Below, one piece after another: positions 1 through 8,887 of a stretch of DNA of 64,000 bases. Source of the stretch: an uncultured Lachnoclostridium sp. (lineage in GTDB: Bacteria; Bacillota; Clostridia; Lachnospirales; Lachnospiraceae); the NCBI GenBank assembly GCA_948330435.1, contig CAOJBY010000001.1:62001-126000 (forward strand), in the 5' to 3' direction. The notes beneath the pieces are model-generated. The model was not told the origin of the DNA and searched no databases. It was given only the letters and a program-made list of their open reading frames with translations. Each line of letters opens with the position of its first letter. Position 1 is the stretch's first letter. The position numbers and the translations under genes were made by a program.

Positions 1-416
1 AACTGTCCGAACATGTCCACCGTCGACACATCATTGTTAAATGCCATAATCGAAAATGCCGATCCAAAAAAGCAGATAAGGCACACTACTGCCACTTTCA
101 GAAATATAAACACCGGTTGTTCTTTGTGCTTGGTAGAATATTCCACAATAAAATCCTGTTCTCCCATATTTTGAATCTCCAGATGGGGGTAAACTCCCTG
201 GATCTTTTCCACCACATCCAAAATAGAAAAAACGTTTCGGGCCGCACAGGAACGTCTGCCTTTTTTCACATTTTGAAAAGTATAAAGCTTTTCTGTTTTC
301 AGACGGTTCACAATCGTTGAATCAGCACATTGCATCTCACCGATTTCTCCAATAGTTATGGTCTGGTTATAAGTTCGTATATTCTTTTCAAACTTCAGAT
401 ATAGAATCTCACTCAC
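1..416 (-). CDS. spoVAA: Stage V sporulation protein AA, partial (3' end outside window)
   Basis: SpoVAA is the first protein of the SpoVA membrane system that moves Ca-dipicolinic acid in sporulation and germination. About 138 codons are visible; the 3' end lies beyond base 1. A soluble part of roughly 100 residues is followed by a hydrophobic segment (residues about 102-118, VFIFLKVAVVCLICFFG) and then FNNDVST, as in SpoVAA. The GTG start at 416 overlaps the TGA of the preceding 54-codon gene, which points to translational coupling. A spoVA gene downstream of sigF is the usual Clostridia/Bacillus arrangement. The identification rests on this context and the membrane/FNND pattern; no database search was possible. 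Confidence 0.8.
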   Translation of the reverse strand, partial: MSEILYLKFEKNIRTYNQTITIGEIGEMQCADSTIVNRLKTEKLYTFQNVKKGRRSCAARNVFSILDVVEKIQGVYPHLEIQNMGEQDFIVEYSTKHKEQPVFIFLKVAVVCLICFFGSAFSIMAFNNDVSTVDMFGQ

Positions 417-577
417 GCAAAAGCATCTCCTTCTAAATTCCATTCCTGTTGATAAACCAGAGTGCCGTCTGTAATGGTTTTTTCCTGATTTCCCATATAC
501 ATATAATAAAAAATACCAAAAATTGTCGCCCCAAGGACAATGGAGATCAACCATACCCTATATTTCGTATGCTCCAT
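413..577 (-). CDS. Small single-pass membrane protein between sigF and spoVAA
   Basis: A 54-codon gene whose ATG at 577 follows a strong AGGAGG ribosome binding site. The product has a basic start (MEHTKYR), one hydrophobic helix at about residues 8-27 and a short polar tail, so it is probably a single-pass membrane protein. It sits 71 bp after sigF and its stop overlaps the GTG of spoVAA, so it is almost certainly cotranscribed with the sporulation genes. I do not recognise a family. A role in the forespore membrane is only inferred from position. Confidence 0.75.
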   Translation of the reverse strand: MEHTKYRVWLISIVLGATIFGIFYYMYMGNQEKTITDGTLVYQQEWNLEGDAFA

Positions 578-648
578 AAGCCGCCTCCTATTCTTAGTTC
601 ATATTTTTATGATGTTTTATTATGTCCTTGAAGTTTTTTATCTATACC

Positions 649-1362
649 TCACATTCTGTTTTTTAAAGTCAGAAGAATCTTCTTCTCCAATCTTGATACC
701 TGAACCTGTGACATCCCCAGTTCTTGTGCCACCTGCATCTGAGTGCAATCATGAAAAAAGCGAAGAACTATCAACCGTCTCTCCTTTGGTTCCAACGTGC
801 TTAACAGTTGTTCCAGCAAAAGCTGACGCAGCAATGTCTCCTCCTCATCCTTTTCCTGCTCTACCCTATCCATCAGACTTAGCCCCTCTCCGTCTCCCTG
901 ATATACAATCTTCTGAAGGGATTCCACCTCTGCACTCCCGTCCATGGCCTGTACCAGTTCCTCTGGTTCCACCCCAAGACGTTCTGCCAGTTCTTCTACT
1001 CCCGGTTCTTCTCCTCGTTCTATCAAAAGCTGTTCCCGAAGTCTGGATGCCCGAATAGCCAATTCTTTCAAAGAGCGACTGACCTTAATCATGCTGTCAT
1101 CTCTTAAAAATCGTTTGATTTCTCCGGCTATCATAGGAACTGCATAGGTGGAGAATCGTACGCCAAAACTCAAGTCAAAGCGGTCCACCGCTTTCACCAG
1201 TCCAATCGCCCCTATCTGAAATAAATCTTCCGTCTCTACTCCTCTTCCCAAAAAGCGTTTTACCACATGGTGAATCAACCCCATGTTTTCTTCTATCAGT
1301 GTCTCTCTTGCTTCCTTATCTCCTTCCTGTGACCGGCGAATCAGCTCCTCTGTGCGATCCAT
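649..1362 (-). CDS. sigF: RNA polymerase sporulation sigma factor SigF
   Basis: Sigma-70 family factor of 237 aa that directs the first forespore-specific transcription. Region 2 starts around residue 46 (DLFQIGAIGLVKA) and continues into the -10 recognition helix FSTYAVPMIAGEIKRFLRDD (about 70-89). The region 4 helix-turn-helix lies at about 208-229 (TQMQVAQELGMSQVQVSRL). Length and gene order (after spoIIAA and spoIIAB, 3 bp after the latter) identify it as SigF and not SigG. Its activity should be held off by SpoIIAB and released by dephosphorylated SpoIIAA, both encoded just upstream. Confidence 0.96.
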   Translation of the reverse strand: MDRTEELIRRSQEGDKEARETLIEENMGLIHHVVKRFLGRGVETEDLFQIGAIGLVKAVDRFDLSFGVRFSTYAVPMIAGEIKRFLRDDSMIKVSRSLKELAIRASRLREQLLIERGEEPGVEELAERLGVEPEELVQAMDGSAEVESLQKIVYQGDGEGLSLMDRVEQEKDEEETLLRQLLLEQLLSTLEPKERRLIVLRFFHDCTQMQVAQELGMSQVQVSRLEKKILLTLKNRM

Positions 1363-1365
1363 AAC

Positions 1366-1797
1366 TTATGCTCCATGCTGTCCTATCTGTTTTTTCATAA
1401 CAATCGTTGTCCCCTCTCCCAAATGAGAAACCACTTCCACCTCATCCATAAAGGCCTCCATAAAAAGAAATCCCATGCCAGATCGTTCCAATTCCGGCCG
1501 TGAGGTATACAAAGGTTCCATTGCCTTTTTCACATCTGCAATTCCGACCCCTTGGTCCACAATCTCCAACCTAAGCTGCCGATCTTCTATTACGCCCAAA
1601 ATTGTAATTTTATGTATCTCTCCCTTATATCCATGGATAATGGCATTTGTAACCGCCTCCGAGACAGCCGTCTTCACATCCGCCACCTCCTCCATGCTTG
1701 GGTTCATTTGAGCCATAAAAGCTGCTACTGTAACTCTGGCAAAAGCCTCGTTGGCTGAAATACTGTCAAACTCTAATTTCATCTCATTTCGATTCAT
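1366..1797 (-). CDS. spoIIAB: Anti-sigma F factor / serine kinase SpoIIAB
   Basis: A 143-aa GHKL-fold protein that binds and inhibits SigF and phosphorylates SpoIIAA. The N-box EAVTNAIIHGY (about 47-57), G1 box DQGVGI (81-86) and G2 box SGMGF (106-110) for ATP binding are all visible. Its ATG overlaps the TGA of spoIIAA by four bases (ATGA), so the two are translationally coupled. sigF follows after 3 bp. Length is normal for the family and nothing appears broken. Confidence 0.96.
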   Translation of the reverse strand: MNRNEMKLEFDSISANEAFARVTVAAFMAQMNPSMEEVADVKTAVSEAVTNAIIHGYKGEIHKITILGVIEDRQLRLEIVDQGVGIADVKKAMEPLYTSRPELERSGMGFLFMEAFMDEVEVVSHLGEGTTIVMKKQIGQHGA

Positions 1798-2141
1798 TCT
1801 GCATCTCCCCCTGTCATTGTTTCTACCGGAATAATCTTCATAATGCCTGAAAGCATAAGTATTCTCCCTACTCTTTCCCTTACCTGAACCGCCCGAACGG
1901 TTCCTCCCAATGCTCTCATCATTTTATAACGCCCCATAAGCATTCCAATTCCGGAACTGTCACAAAATGCAGTATCTGAAAAATTAAATACAATCTCTTT
2001 AACATCCCTTTCTTTCACCAATTTGTCCGCCTCCCGGCAAATCCGTTCCGCACTGTGATGGTCAAGTTCTTTTGGCACTTGTATCCATAGGGTTTTTCCT
2101 TCTATCTTTTGCCTGTCCAACATTTCTACACTTTTGCTCAT
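1794..2141 (-). CDS. spoIIAA: Anti-sigma F factor antagonist SpoIIAA
   Basis: STAS-domain anti-anti-sigma factor of 115 aa. The motif DSSGIG at residues 61-66 holds the serine that SpoIIAB phosphorylates in the family. I chose the ATG at 2141 because AGGAGG lies just upstream. A longer frame would start inside the terminator of the preceding gene (2184-2212) and add 18 residues unlike the family. This is the first gene of spoIIAA-spoIIAB-sigF. I could not identify a convincing SigH promoter in the short space upstream. Confidence 0.95.
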   Translation of the reverse strand: MSKSVEMLDRQKIEGKTLWIQVPKELDHHSAERICREADKLVKERDVKEIVFNFSDTAFCDSSGIGMLMGRYKMMRALGGTVRAVQVRERVGRILMLSGIMKIIPVETMTGGDAE

Positions 2142-2183
2142 ATGATGGTCCTCCTTATTTTCCTTTTGCTGGTTTTTCCCGTC

Positions 2184-2212
2184 AAAAAGGGACATACCGA
2201 TTGGTATGTCCC
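2184..2212 (-). terminator. Rho-independent terminator of the valS-folC-TPR unit
   Basis: Perfect 10-bp inverted repeat (ggacatacc arms, bases 2189-2198 and 2203-2212, loop gatt). On the minus strand it is followed by five U residues (2188-2184). It ends the TPR gene transcript and separates it from spoIIAA. Confidence 0.88.
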
Positions 2213-2242
2213 TCTCTTCAGGGTTTCTCTTCCGTTTCTCTA

Positions 2243-3703
2243 TTATTGTTGTGGTACTTCCGGCTGCTGTTCCGGTGGTTGATGTTGTTGTGTTTCCGTT
2301 GGTGCTTGCGGTGCTCCTGGCTGTATACGGCTGATCGCCTGGGCACAGTATCTGGCCCGTTCTGTTCCCGGATGCAATTCCGCAAACCTCTGGAATAATG
2401 GCAATGCCTTTGCACTCTCCTGCTTTGCCTCATAAGATCTTGCCAGATAGTACAGTGCATAACCGTCTTCATAGTCCTCTTCCACGGCAACTACCCTTTC
2501 CAGCTTCTCTATGGCTTCATCATGATTCCCTGCTGTATAATCCGCAGATCCTTCATCAAACAGGGCCTTTACTTCCTCCATGTGAAGTGGTCCATAGATC
2601 TGATTATACATAGCTGTAGCCTGATCTGACAGGCTTTCGGAATCCACTTCATTCAGTGCGGCCAAAGCCGCATCCGCATCCTCAGCCTGAAATGCTGTAT
2701 ATGCCTCTATAAGCTTCTCATAGTTTACACTTAAATCAGGCTCCTCCTCCTGATTCTCCTGTTCCCTTTGCAAATTCTCCAACTGCTTCTGGAGATTGTT
2801 AATCTCCGCCTGCTTGGCAGATATTTCTTCCCCATACTCTGTGATCTCTTGGTTAGTCTCACTACGAACCGAGCGAATCTTGGCCGGAACTACCAGAAAC
2901 CACATCAAAGCAATACCTACCACAAGGCCAATTACCAGGTTCAGCACAACACTCATACCCGTATTTTCCTTATAAGTAGAGGGCATAATAATTGTCTCAT
3001 TTCCACTGGTATAGGAAATCACGTCCGACTTGCTTCCCTGGTCTTTATCATCTCTTTCCGAAGATTTCTTTCCTTTGCCTACCGGTTTCCCTGTACGCAG
3101 TTCCAATTCCTCCAGATAACGCAAAGACATATTATCCGTGCAATCTATGGCAAGGGCCCTGCGAAGTTCTCTTCCCGCCCGCTCGTACTCCTCCGTCTGA
3201 ATGTAAAGAAGTGCCAGAAGCTGATGGGCTTTTACCAGCCTGGGGTTCAGGGACAGAACTTTCTTCAACTGAATCACTGCCAGATCTTCACTCCCCTGCT
3301 GACAGTACAAAAGAGACTGATTATATTTTTTAATGGTCTGATTGATCGTCTCCAGGCGAGCCGGACTATTCTGAATGGCCTGTATATATTCATCTGCAAT
3401 ATTTTTATTCGGCTCAAGATTTTTACTGATAATCCATTCCGTAAGAGCAGATACTACCTCTCCAGTCTCAAAATAGATTAATCCCAGGAGGTTCCTTGCT
3501 GGAATATTATCTTTATTTAGTTTTAAGCTGGAGCGCAAATCCTGAGTTGCTCCGGTAAGGTTCCTTACTCTGGCTTTCTCCAGCCCCATATTGTAATAGG
3601 TATTGGACAGCCTAATCAGCTTCTTATATATCCTGATATCCGTTCCACAGGCACTGCAATATTCGAGATCGTTCAGTGTTGCACCACATTTTATACAAAG
3701 CAT
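2243..3703 (-). CDS. Zinc-ribbon, membrane-anchored tetratricopeptide repeat protein
   Basis: A 486-aa protein. Two CxxC pairs at residues 3/6 and 16/19 form an N-terminal zinc ribbon. TPR-like helices run from about 33 to 200. A Lys/Ser-rich linker leads to one transmembrane helix (about 250-272, LNLVIGLVVGIALMWFLVV), then a coiled coil (about 285-330), further TPRs (about 375-450) and a Pro/Gln-rich tail. The topology suggests a cytoplasmic zinc ribbon and TPR with a second TPR part outside the cell. Its partner is unknown; TPR units usually hold protein complexes together. It is the last gene of the valS unit, 17 bp after the 49-codon gene. Confidence 0.85.
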   Translation of the reverse strand: MLCIKCGATLNDLEYCSACGTDIRIYKKLIRLSNTYYNMGLEKARVRNLTGATQDLRSSLKLNKDNIPARNLLGLIYFETGEVVSALTEWIISKNLEPNKNIADEYIQAIQNSPARLETINQTIKKYNQSLLYCQQGSEDLAVIQLKKVLSLNPRLVKAHQLLALLYIQTEEYERAGRELRRALAIDCTDNMSLRYLEELELRTGKPVGKGKKSSERDDKDQGSKSDVISYTSGNETIIMPSTYKENTGMSVVLNLVIGLVVGIALMWFLVVPAKIRSVRSETNQEITEYGEEISAKQAEINNLQKQLENLQREQENQEEEPDLSVNYEKLIEAYTAFQAEDADAALAALNEVDSESLSDQATAMYNQIYGPLHMEEVKALFDEGSADYTAGNHDEAIEKLERVVAVEEDYEDGYALYYLARSYEAKQESAKALPLFQRFAELHPGTERARYCAQAISRIQPGAPQAPTETQQHQPPEQQPEVPQQ

Positions 3704-3720
3704 TCTCTAAATCCTACTTT

Positions 3721-3870
3721 CTAGTATCTGTTACTGCTTCTCATTTCCCGAATCATTTCCTGAAGAAGATCGGCCATGTCTTTTGGCTTATTATTATAGA
3801 CATTCTCTTCTACCTGCTCTACTTCCAGGCTGGGGTGAAATTTCTTTAATTCCTCTTCAAAATCAATCAT
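3721..3870 (-). CDS. Small acidic protein downstream of folC
   Basis: A 49-codon gene (MIDFEEELKKFHPSLEV...). Its ATG at 3870 overlaps the last codons of folC by 8 bp. The GGAGGA ribosome binding site lies inside the folC coding end, which supports translational coupling. The product is hydrophilic and largely helical, without a recognised domain. Its placement between folC and the TPR gene with tight spacing makes it a real gene. Function unknown. Confidence 0.75.
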   Translation of the reverse strand: MIDFEEELKKFHPSLEVEQVEENVYNNKPKDMADLLQEMIREMRSSNRY

Positions 3871-5176
3871 GTGCTGTCCTCCTTAATATGCTCTTAATAC
3901 TTCCCACCAAGTACAAAGAACCTACACAAAATAAAATCCCATCACCCTTTTTCTTTAGTGCCACGGAAAAGGCTTCCTCTACATCTGGATAGGCCAAAAC
4001 CTCCGCATCTCCAAATTTTTTAAAAAGTGCTGCCGGTTCCTTTACATTCACAGAACGATAACCTCCAACTTCTGTGACGATCACCCGTTCTATGCGGAGT
4101 CCCCGGCATATCTTCTCTATCATGTGACGGTAGTCCTTATCACCTACTGCCGCAAACAACAACGTCACTGGATAATCTGCCTCCAGGCGCTTTGCCGTCT
4201 TAACAAACTCCTCCACGCCTGCTTCGTTATGTGCTCCGTCGATGATTACCTGGGGCAAGACGGTCTCCATTCTGCCCTGCCATCTCATATGAGTTATTCC
4301 CTGCTTTATGACAGCATCCGCAAATTCTCTTTCCCGATCTAATGCTTTTAAAGCCGTTACCGCCAGGGTAGCATTCTTCACCTGATATTCTGCCACACTG
4401 GATATGGAAAACTCAATATAATCATAATACCCAGAATTTATGGAAAAATCAATACGTTTATTCGTCATAGAGGAAATTTTATACATTTCTTTTCGAATTT
4501 CAAAAATTGGAGCCCCAAGTTCTTTTGCTCGTGAACGGATAACCTCAACCGCATCCGGGCAATCTCCATCATATATTACCGGAACTCCTTTTTTAATAAT
4601 CCCGGCCTTTTCCCCCGCAATATCCCTCACCGTGTCACCCAGATATTCTGTATGGTCTAAACCGATAGAGGTGATCACCGTCACCATCGGATGGGCAATC
4701 GCATTGGTAGCATCCAGGCGTCCCCCCAGCCCTGTTTCCAGCACCAGATACTCCACCTTCGCTTTATCAAAAAGCACCATCCCAACAAGAAATAACAGTT
4801 CAAAATACGTAGGATGGGCATAACCCTCTTTTTGGATCCTCTCCACGCATCCCATGACAATCCGAAAGGCACCTAGAAACTCTTCATTGCTCACTTGCTT
4901 CTCATCAATCACAAATCGCTCATTTACATCTACCAGATGGGGTGAGATAAACAGTCCCGTATGTTTTCCCGCCGCATGCAGCATGGAAGCCAGAAAGGAA
5001 CATACGGAGCCTTTTCCATTGGTTCCAGCCACATGAAGAATCTTCATATGCTCCTGGGGTTCTCCTAAATGGCGTAAAATAGCCTTTGTATTTTCCAAAG
5101 TATTCTTTTTCGTAAATTTAGGCGTCTCTTCAATATATGCAGCCGCCTCCTCATAGGTCATTTTATCATATGCCAT
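3863..5176 (-). CDS. folC: Folylpolyglutamate synthase / dihydrofolate synthase
   Basis: A 437-aa Mur-ligase-family enzyme that adds glutamate to dihydropteroate and/or to reduced folates in the cytoplasm. The ATP-binding loop GTNGKGS is at residues 51-57. The family sequence GLGGRLDATNA and the C-terminal-domain motif IIDGAHNEAGVEEF are both visible. Length is normal. It lies 57 bp after valS in the same direction, a common pairing in Firmicutes. Whether it has one or both activities cannot be read from sequence alone. Confidence 0.95.
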   Translation of the reverse strand: MAYDKMTYEEAAAYIEETPKFTKKNTLENTKAILRHLGEPQEHMKILHVAGTNGKGSVCSFLASMLHAAGKHTGLFISPHLVDVNERFVIDEKQVSNEEFLGAFRIVMGCVERIQKEGYAHPTYFELLFLVGMVLFDKAKVEYLVLETGLGGRLDATNAIAHPMVTVITSIGLDHTEYLGDTVRDIAGEKAGIIKKGVPVIYDGDCPDAVEVIRSRAKELGAPIFEIRKEMYKISSMTNKRIDFSINSGYYDYIEFSISSVAEYQVKNATLAVTALKALDREREFADAVIKQGITHMRWQGRMETVLPQVIIDGAHNEAGVEEFVKTAKRLEADYPVTLLFAAVGDKDYRHMIEKICRGLRIERVIVTEVGGYRSVNVKEPAALFKKFGDAEVLAYPDVEEAFSVALKKKGDGILFCVGSLYLVGSIKSILRRTAHD

Positions 5177-5233
5177 CTCTTAATCCATCCTTCTTCCAAT
5201 TGCTTGTGCTTCACCGGCATGGCGATCACTGAT

Positions 5234-7873
5234 CTATTTTGACAATGCCGCCAGGCGTTCCTTTACCTGATCCATCATCTGGCTATATTTCTTTTGTTTT
5301 TCTTTTTCTTCGTCAATCTTACTCTGGGGTGCACGGCTTAAGAACTTCTCATTGTTCAGCATTCCATTTACACGGGCCAGTTCTTTGGTAAGCCGTTCCT
5401 CCTCCTTCTTCAGACGCTCAAGCTCTTTCTCCATATCTACCAGATCGGAGAAAGGCATATAAACCGCACCGTCCGTAATCAGGGCGGAAACCGCATCCTC
5501 ACTGATCCCTGTCTTGTCCGCCTGAATTGTCACCTCTCCAGCATAAGCCAGGGTGGCAAAGAAGATTCGTCCTTTTTCAAAGATACTGCGTACCTCTTCC
5601 CTTTCGGAAACCACAAACACGGATGCCTTTCTGCTTGGCGGAACATTCATTTCGGATCGCACGTTCCGGATACCCCGAACGGCCTCTTTAATCCGCTCTA
5701 CAGCCAGTTCATCTGCTTCAAACGCCCACTCCTTTTTATATTCCGGCCAGGACGAAATCATGATAGACTCCTCATCTGTCAGATTACAGAATATCTCCTC
5801 CGTAATAAAAGGCATATAGGGATGCAGAAGTTTTAATGCATTGGTCAGCACGGTCTTCAGTGTCCACAGTGCAGCCGCTTTCGTCTGATCCTCCTCCTGG
5901 TAAAGCCGGGGCTTCACCATCTCAATATACCAGTCACAGAACTCTTCCCAAATAAAATCATAAAGCTTCTGTACGGCGATTCCCAACTCAAACTTATCCA
6001 TATTGGATGTTACATCCTTAGCCAGAGTATTTACCTTGGAGAGAATCCACTTGTCTACACTTGTCAGTTCCCCGGTAGACATAGTCTCCGGAATCTGTGC
6101 TTTCTCCATATTCATCATAATAAACCGGGAAGCATTCCACACCTTATTGGCAAAATTCCGGCTGGCCTCCACACGTTCCATGTAAAAACGCATATCATTC
6201 CCTGGTGCATTGCCCGTTACCAGGGTAAATCTGAGTGCATCCGCACCGTACCGGTCGATAATCTCCAGAGGATCAATGCCGTTTCCCAGAGACTTGCTCA
6301 TCTTTCTTCCCAGAGAGTCACGTACCAGACCGTGAATCAGCACATGATGGAAAGGAGATTTTCCTGTCTGCTCATAACCGGAAAACACCATCCGAATCAC
6401 CCAGAAGAAAATAATGTCGTAGCCCGTTACCAGCACGTCCGTGGGATAAAAGTAGTCCAAATCTTCCGTCTCCTTTGGCCATCCAAGGGTCGAGAACGGC
6501 CACAGGGCAGAGGAAAACCAGGTATCCAGCGTGTCCGGATCCTGCGTAAAGTGCTTGCAGCCGCACTTTGGACAAACTTCTGGCTGTTCCCTTGCCACTA
6601 CAAGTTCTCCACACTGGTCACAGTAATAAGCCGGAATCCGGTGTCCCCACCAGAGCTGCCGGGAAATGCACCAGTCACGAATATTTTCCAGCCAATGAAG
6701 ATAAGTCTTGTCAAAACGCCCCGGAACGAAAGTCAATTCGCCATTCTTTACCGCTTCAATAGCAGGCTTTGCCAGCTCCTCCATCTTTACAAACCATTGC
6801 TGCTTGATGAGCGGTTCTACGGTAGTTCCGCAGCGATCATGGGTTCCTACATTATGAGAATGATCTGCCACTTTAACCAGAAGTCCCTGTTCTTTCAGCT
6901 CCTCCACCATCAGCTTCCTTGCTTCATAGCGATCCATGCCTGCATATTTTCCGCCATTTTCATTGATGGTGGCATCATCATTCAATATATTGATCTCCGG
7001 CAGGTTATGCCGTCTTCCCACCTCAAAGTCATTGGGGTCATGAGCCGGAGTAATCTTTACCACACCGGTTCCGAATTCTTTGTCTACATAAGCATCTGCG
7101 ATAACCGGAATCTCCCGGCCAACCAGGGGCAGGATAACCGTCTTGCCGATAATGTCCTGATACCGCTCATCATCGGGATTCACCGCCAGTGCCGTGTCTC
7201 CCAGCATAGTCTCCGGACGGGTGGTGGCAATCTCTACAAACCTGTCACTGTCCTTGATTGGATAATTGATATGCCAGAAATGGCCTGCCTGCTCCTCATG
7301 CTCTACCTCTGCATCAGAGATGGAAGTCTTACATACGGGGCACCAGTTGATAATCCGGGAGCCTTTATAGATATAGCCTTTCTCGTAAAGCCGAATAAAT
7401 ACCTCCAGAACAGCCTCGGAGCAGCCCTCATCCATGGTAAAGCGTTCCCGCTCCCAGTCGCAGGAAGAACCTAGCTTCTTCAACTGATTGATAATGGCTC
7501 CTCCATACTCCTCTTTCCATTGCCAGGCCCTCTTTAAGAAGCCCTCTCTTCCCAGCTCCTTTTTATCTATGCCCTCTTCCTTTAACTGATTGGTAACCTT
7601 AACCTCTGTGGAGATGGATGCATGATCCGTTCCCGGAATCCAGAGGGCATTGTAACCCTGCATTCTCTTATAGCGAATCAGGATATCCTGCAAGGTCTCG
7701 TCCAGTGCATGGCCCATATGAAGCCGGCCCGTTACATTTGGGGGCGGAATGACAATTGTAAATGGTTTCTTGCTCCTGTCCACTTCTGCGTGAAAATACT
7801 TTTTCTCCAGCCATTTTTCGTAGATTCGATCCTCCATTCCTTTGGGATCGTAAGTCTTTGCTAATTCTTTCAT
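5234..7873 (-). CDS. valS: Valyl-tRNA synthetase
   Basis: Class I aminoacyl-tRNA synthetase of 879 aa charging tRNA-Val. The HIGH-type motif appears as HMGH in PPPNVTGRLHMGHAL near residue 45, and the KMSKS motif as GRKMSKSLG. A four-cysteine zinc-binding insert (CDQC...CPKC) and a long C-terminal coiled-coil arm are present, as in bacterial ValRS. I chose the ATG at 7873, preceded by AGGAGG at good spacing, over an upstream in-frame start that would add 20 unrelated residues. Expression should be set by the T-box leader at 7967-8222. Confidence 0.97.
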   Translation of the reverse strand: MKELAKTYDPKGMEDRIYEKWLEKKYFHAEVDRSKKPFTIVIPPPNVTGRLHMGHALDETLQDILIRYKRMQGYNALWIPGTDHASISTEVKVTNQLKEEGIDKKELGREGFLKRAWQWKEEYGGAIINQLKKLGSSCDWERERFTMDEGCSEAVLEVFIRLYEKGYIYKGSRIINWCPVCKTSISDAEVEHEEQAGHFWHINYPIKDSDRFVEIATTRPETMLGDTALAVNPDDERYQDIIGKTVILPLVGREIPVIADAYVDKEFGTGVVKITPAHDPNDFEVGRRHNLPEINILNDDATINENGGKYAGMDRYEARKLMVEELKEQGLLVKVADHSHNVGTHDRCGTTVEPLIKQQWFVKMEELAKPAIEAVKNGELTFVPGRFDKTYLHWLENIRDWCISRQLWWGHRIPAYYCDQCGELVVAREQPEVCPKCGCKHFTQDPDTLDTWFSSALWPFSTLGWPKETEDLDYFYPTDVLVTGYDIIFFWVIRMVFSGYEQTGKSPFHHVLIHGLVRDSLGRKMSKSLGNGIDPLEIIDRYGADALRFTLVTGNAPGNDMRFYMERVEASRNFANKVWNASRFIMMNMEKAQIPETMSTGELTSVDKWILSKVNTLAKDVTSNMDKFELGIAVQKLYDFIWEEFCDWYIEMVKPRLYQEEDQTKAAALWTLKTVLTNALKLLHPYMPFITEEIFCNLTDEESIMISSWPEYKKEWAFEADELAVERIKEAVRGIRNVRSEMNVPPSRKASVFVVSEREEVRSIFEKGRIFFATLAYAGEVTIQADKTGISEDAVSALITDGAVYMPFSDLVDMEKELERLKKEEERLTKELARVNGMLNNEKFLSRAPQSKIDEEKEKQKKYSQMMDQVKERLAALSK

Positions 7874-7966
7874 TCGTACAATTTCCTCCTGTTTTAAATC
7901 GTTGCACGATAGCACTAAAGGGTAAAGTCGCAAAGATGCACGCCGGGCAGCTCATTGCCAACGTGC

Positions 7967-8222
7967 AAAACGCCCTTTCAGAATCTGAAAGGGCGTCAAA
8001 TAACGCGGTACCACCTGTCTTATATGTGGTTCTCCCACATACATCTCTAAACCCCGATAACGCCGGTTATGCGTGAACGGTTACTGTTCTTTCACCGTTC
8101 CGGCTCCAAAGCTACCTCCACAGTCACTTTTCTGAAAGGAACTTTCAGCCTATGGCTCCTTCTCTCTGACAGATGTGTTTTTCTGTGTATCCTCTTCTTC
8201 TTAGCCTTTTTCCCTTTTAATA
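7967..8222 (-). promoter_or_regulatory. T-box leader of valS with terminator
   Basis: The conserved T-box sequence AGGTGGTACCGCG (rc of about 8004-8016) is followed by a perfect 11-bp terminator stem (7971-7981 with 7985-7995) and four U residues. Upstream, stem I is visible from AGAGAGAAGGAGCC (about 8150-8165). A GTA triplet at 8115-8113, in the context GGAGGTAGC, is the best candidate Val specifier codon. Uncharged tRNA-Val would pair with it and switch on valS. The specifier assignment is my reading of an unfolded leader. Confidence 0.9.
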
Positions 8223-8228
8223 TTTTCT

Positions 8229-8257
8229 AACATAACAGGCTTTTTGCTGTTTGTCAA
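8229..8257 (-). promoter_or_regulatory. Sigma-A promoter of valS leader
   Basis: Consensus -35 TTGACA (8257-8252), a 17-bp spacer and -10 TATGTT (8234-8229) with an extended TGT just before it. It sits directly upstream of the T-box leader and 28 bp past the end of the tetR gene. Confidence 0.8.
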
Positions 8258-8284
8258 GGCTGAGATTCCCTGCCTGTGTTCTTT

Positions 8285-8887
8285 TTACACAAGCTGAGCC
8301 ACCAGCCCCTTACATAGGAATTCTTTCATCCATGCCGTGTTAAGTTCCGGCATCATTTCACTCTTCTCCAGATACATAACAAAGGCTGCCATATTCGCCA
8401 GGGACATGATGCATGCAGCGGAGACGGGGATGTCCTCCCGGATCTCTCCTTTCTCCTTTCCCTCCTGGCACATTTCCCACAAAATTTTCACCGGTCCGCA
8501 TCCGGACCTCTTTCGCTTCTGAAGTTCTTCCAAAATCGTTCCACTGAGTCCGCTTCCCTCTGTGGTCAGACGCAGAATCCGCACAAAAACCTTTTGCTCA
8601 CGAAACCGTCTCTCCATCCAGTCAAAGGCATAAACCACTTTTTCCCGAAAGCCCTCATGGCGGTCAAGTTCTTCTTTTTCTTCCTCAATCTTTTGTTCCA
8701 CATCGTAAAGGAGTGCACAGGCTATAATTTCCTCCCTGCTTTTAAAATAGTCGTATGCCGTTCCTTTTCCGATTCCTGCCCTTGCCGTAATATCGGATAC
8801 TTTGATTCCGTTTACATCGGCACCTTCATCCAGCAGTTCCAGTACGCCCCGGTACAGAGCCAGAACCTTTGGCCTTGTTTCTTTCAT
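8285..8887 (-). CDS. TetR-family repressor of the adjacent RND exporter
   Basis: A 200-aa TetR-type regulator. The N-terminal helix-turn-helix reads ITARAGIGKGTAYDYFKSRE (about residues 29-48); the rest is a variable ligand-binding helical domain. Its ATG abuts the TAA of the RND gene, so it is the second gene of that operon. The promoter of the pair carries a perfect palindrome typical of TetR sites at 12951-12964. Autorepression together with the exporter is therefore likely; the ligand is unknown. Confidence 0.88.
   Translation of the reverse strand: MKETRPKVLALYRGVLELLDEGADVNGIKVSDITARAGIGKGTAYDYFKSREEIIACALLYDVEQKIEEEKEELDRHEGFREKVVYAFDWMERRFREQKVFVRILRLTTEGSGLSGTILEELQKRKRSGCGPVKILWEMCQEGKEKGEIREDIPVSAACIMSLANMAAFVMYLEKSEMMPELNTAWMKEFLCKGLVAQLV

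Noticed and set aside
4681..4872. Open frames antisense to or overlapping folC, valS, RND and V-ATPase genes
   Set aside because: All lie within strongly supported genes, have no ribosome binding sites and show no domain sense.
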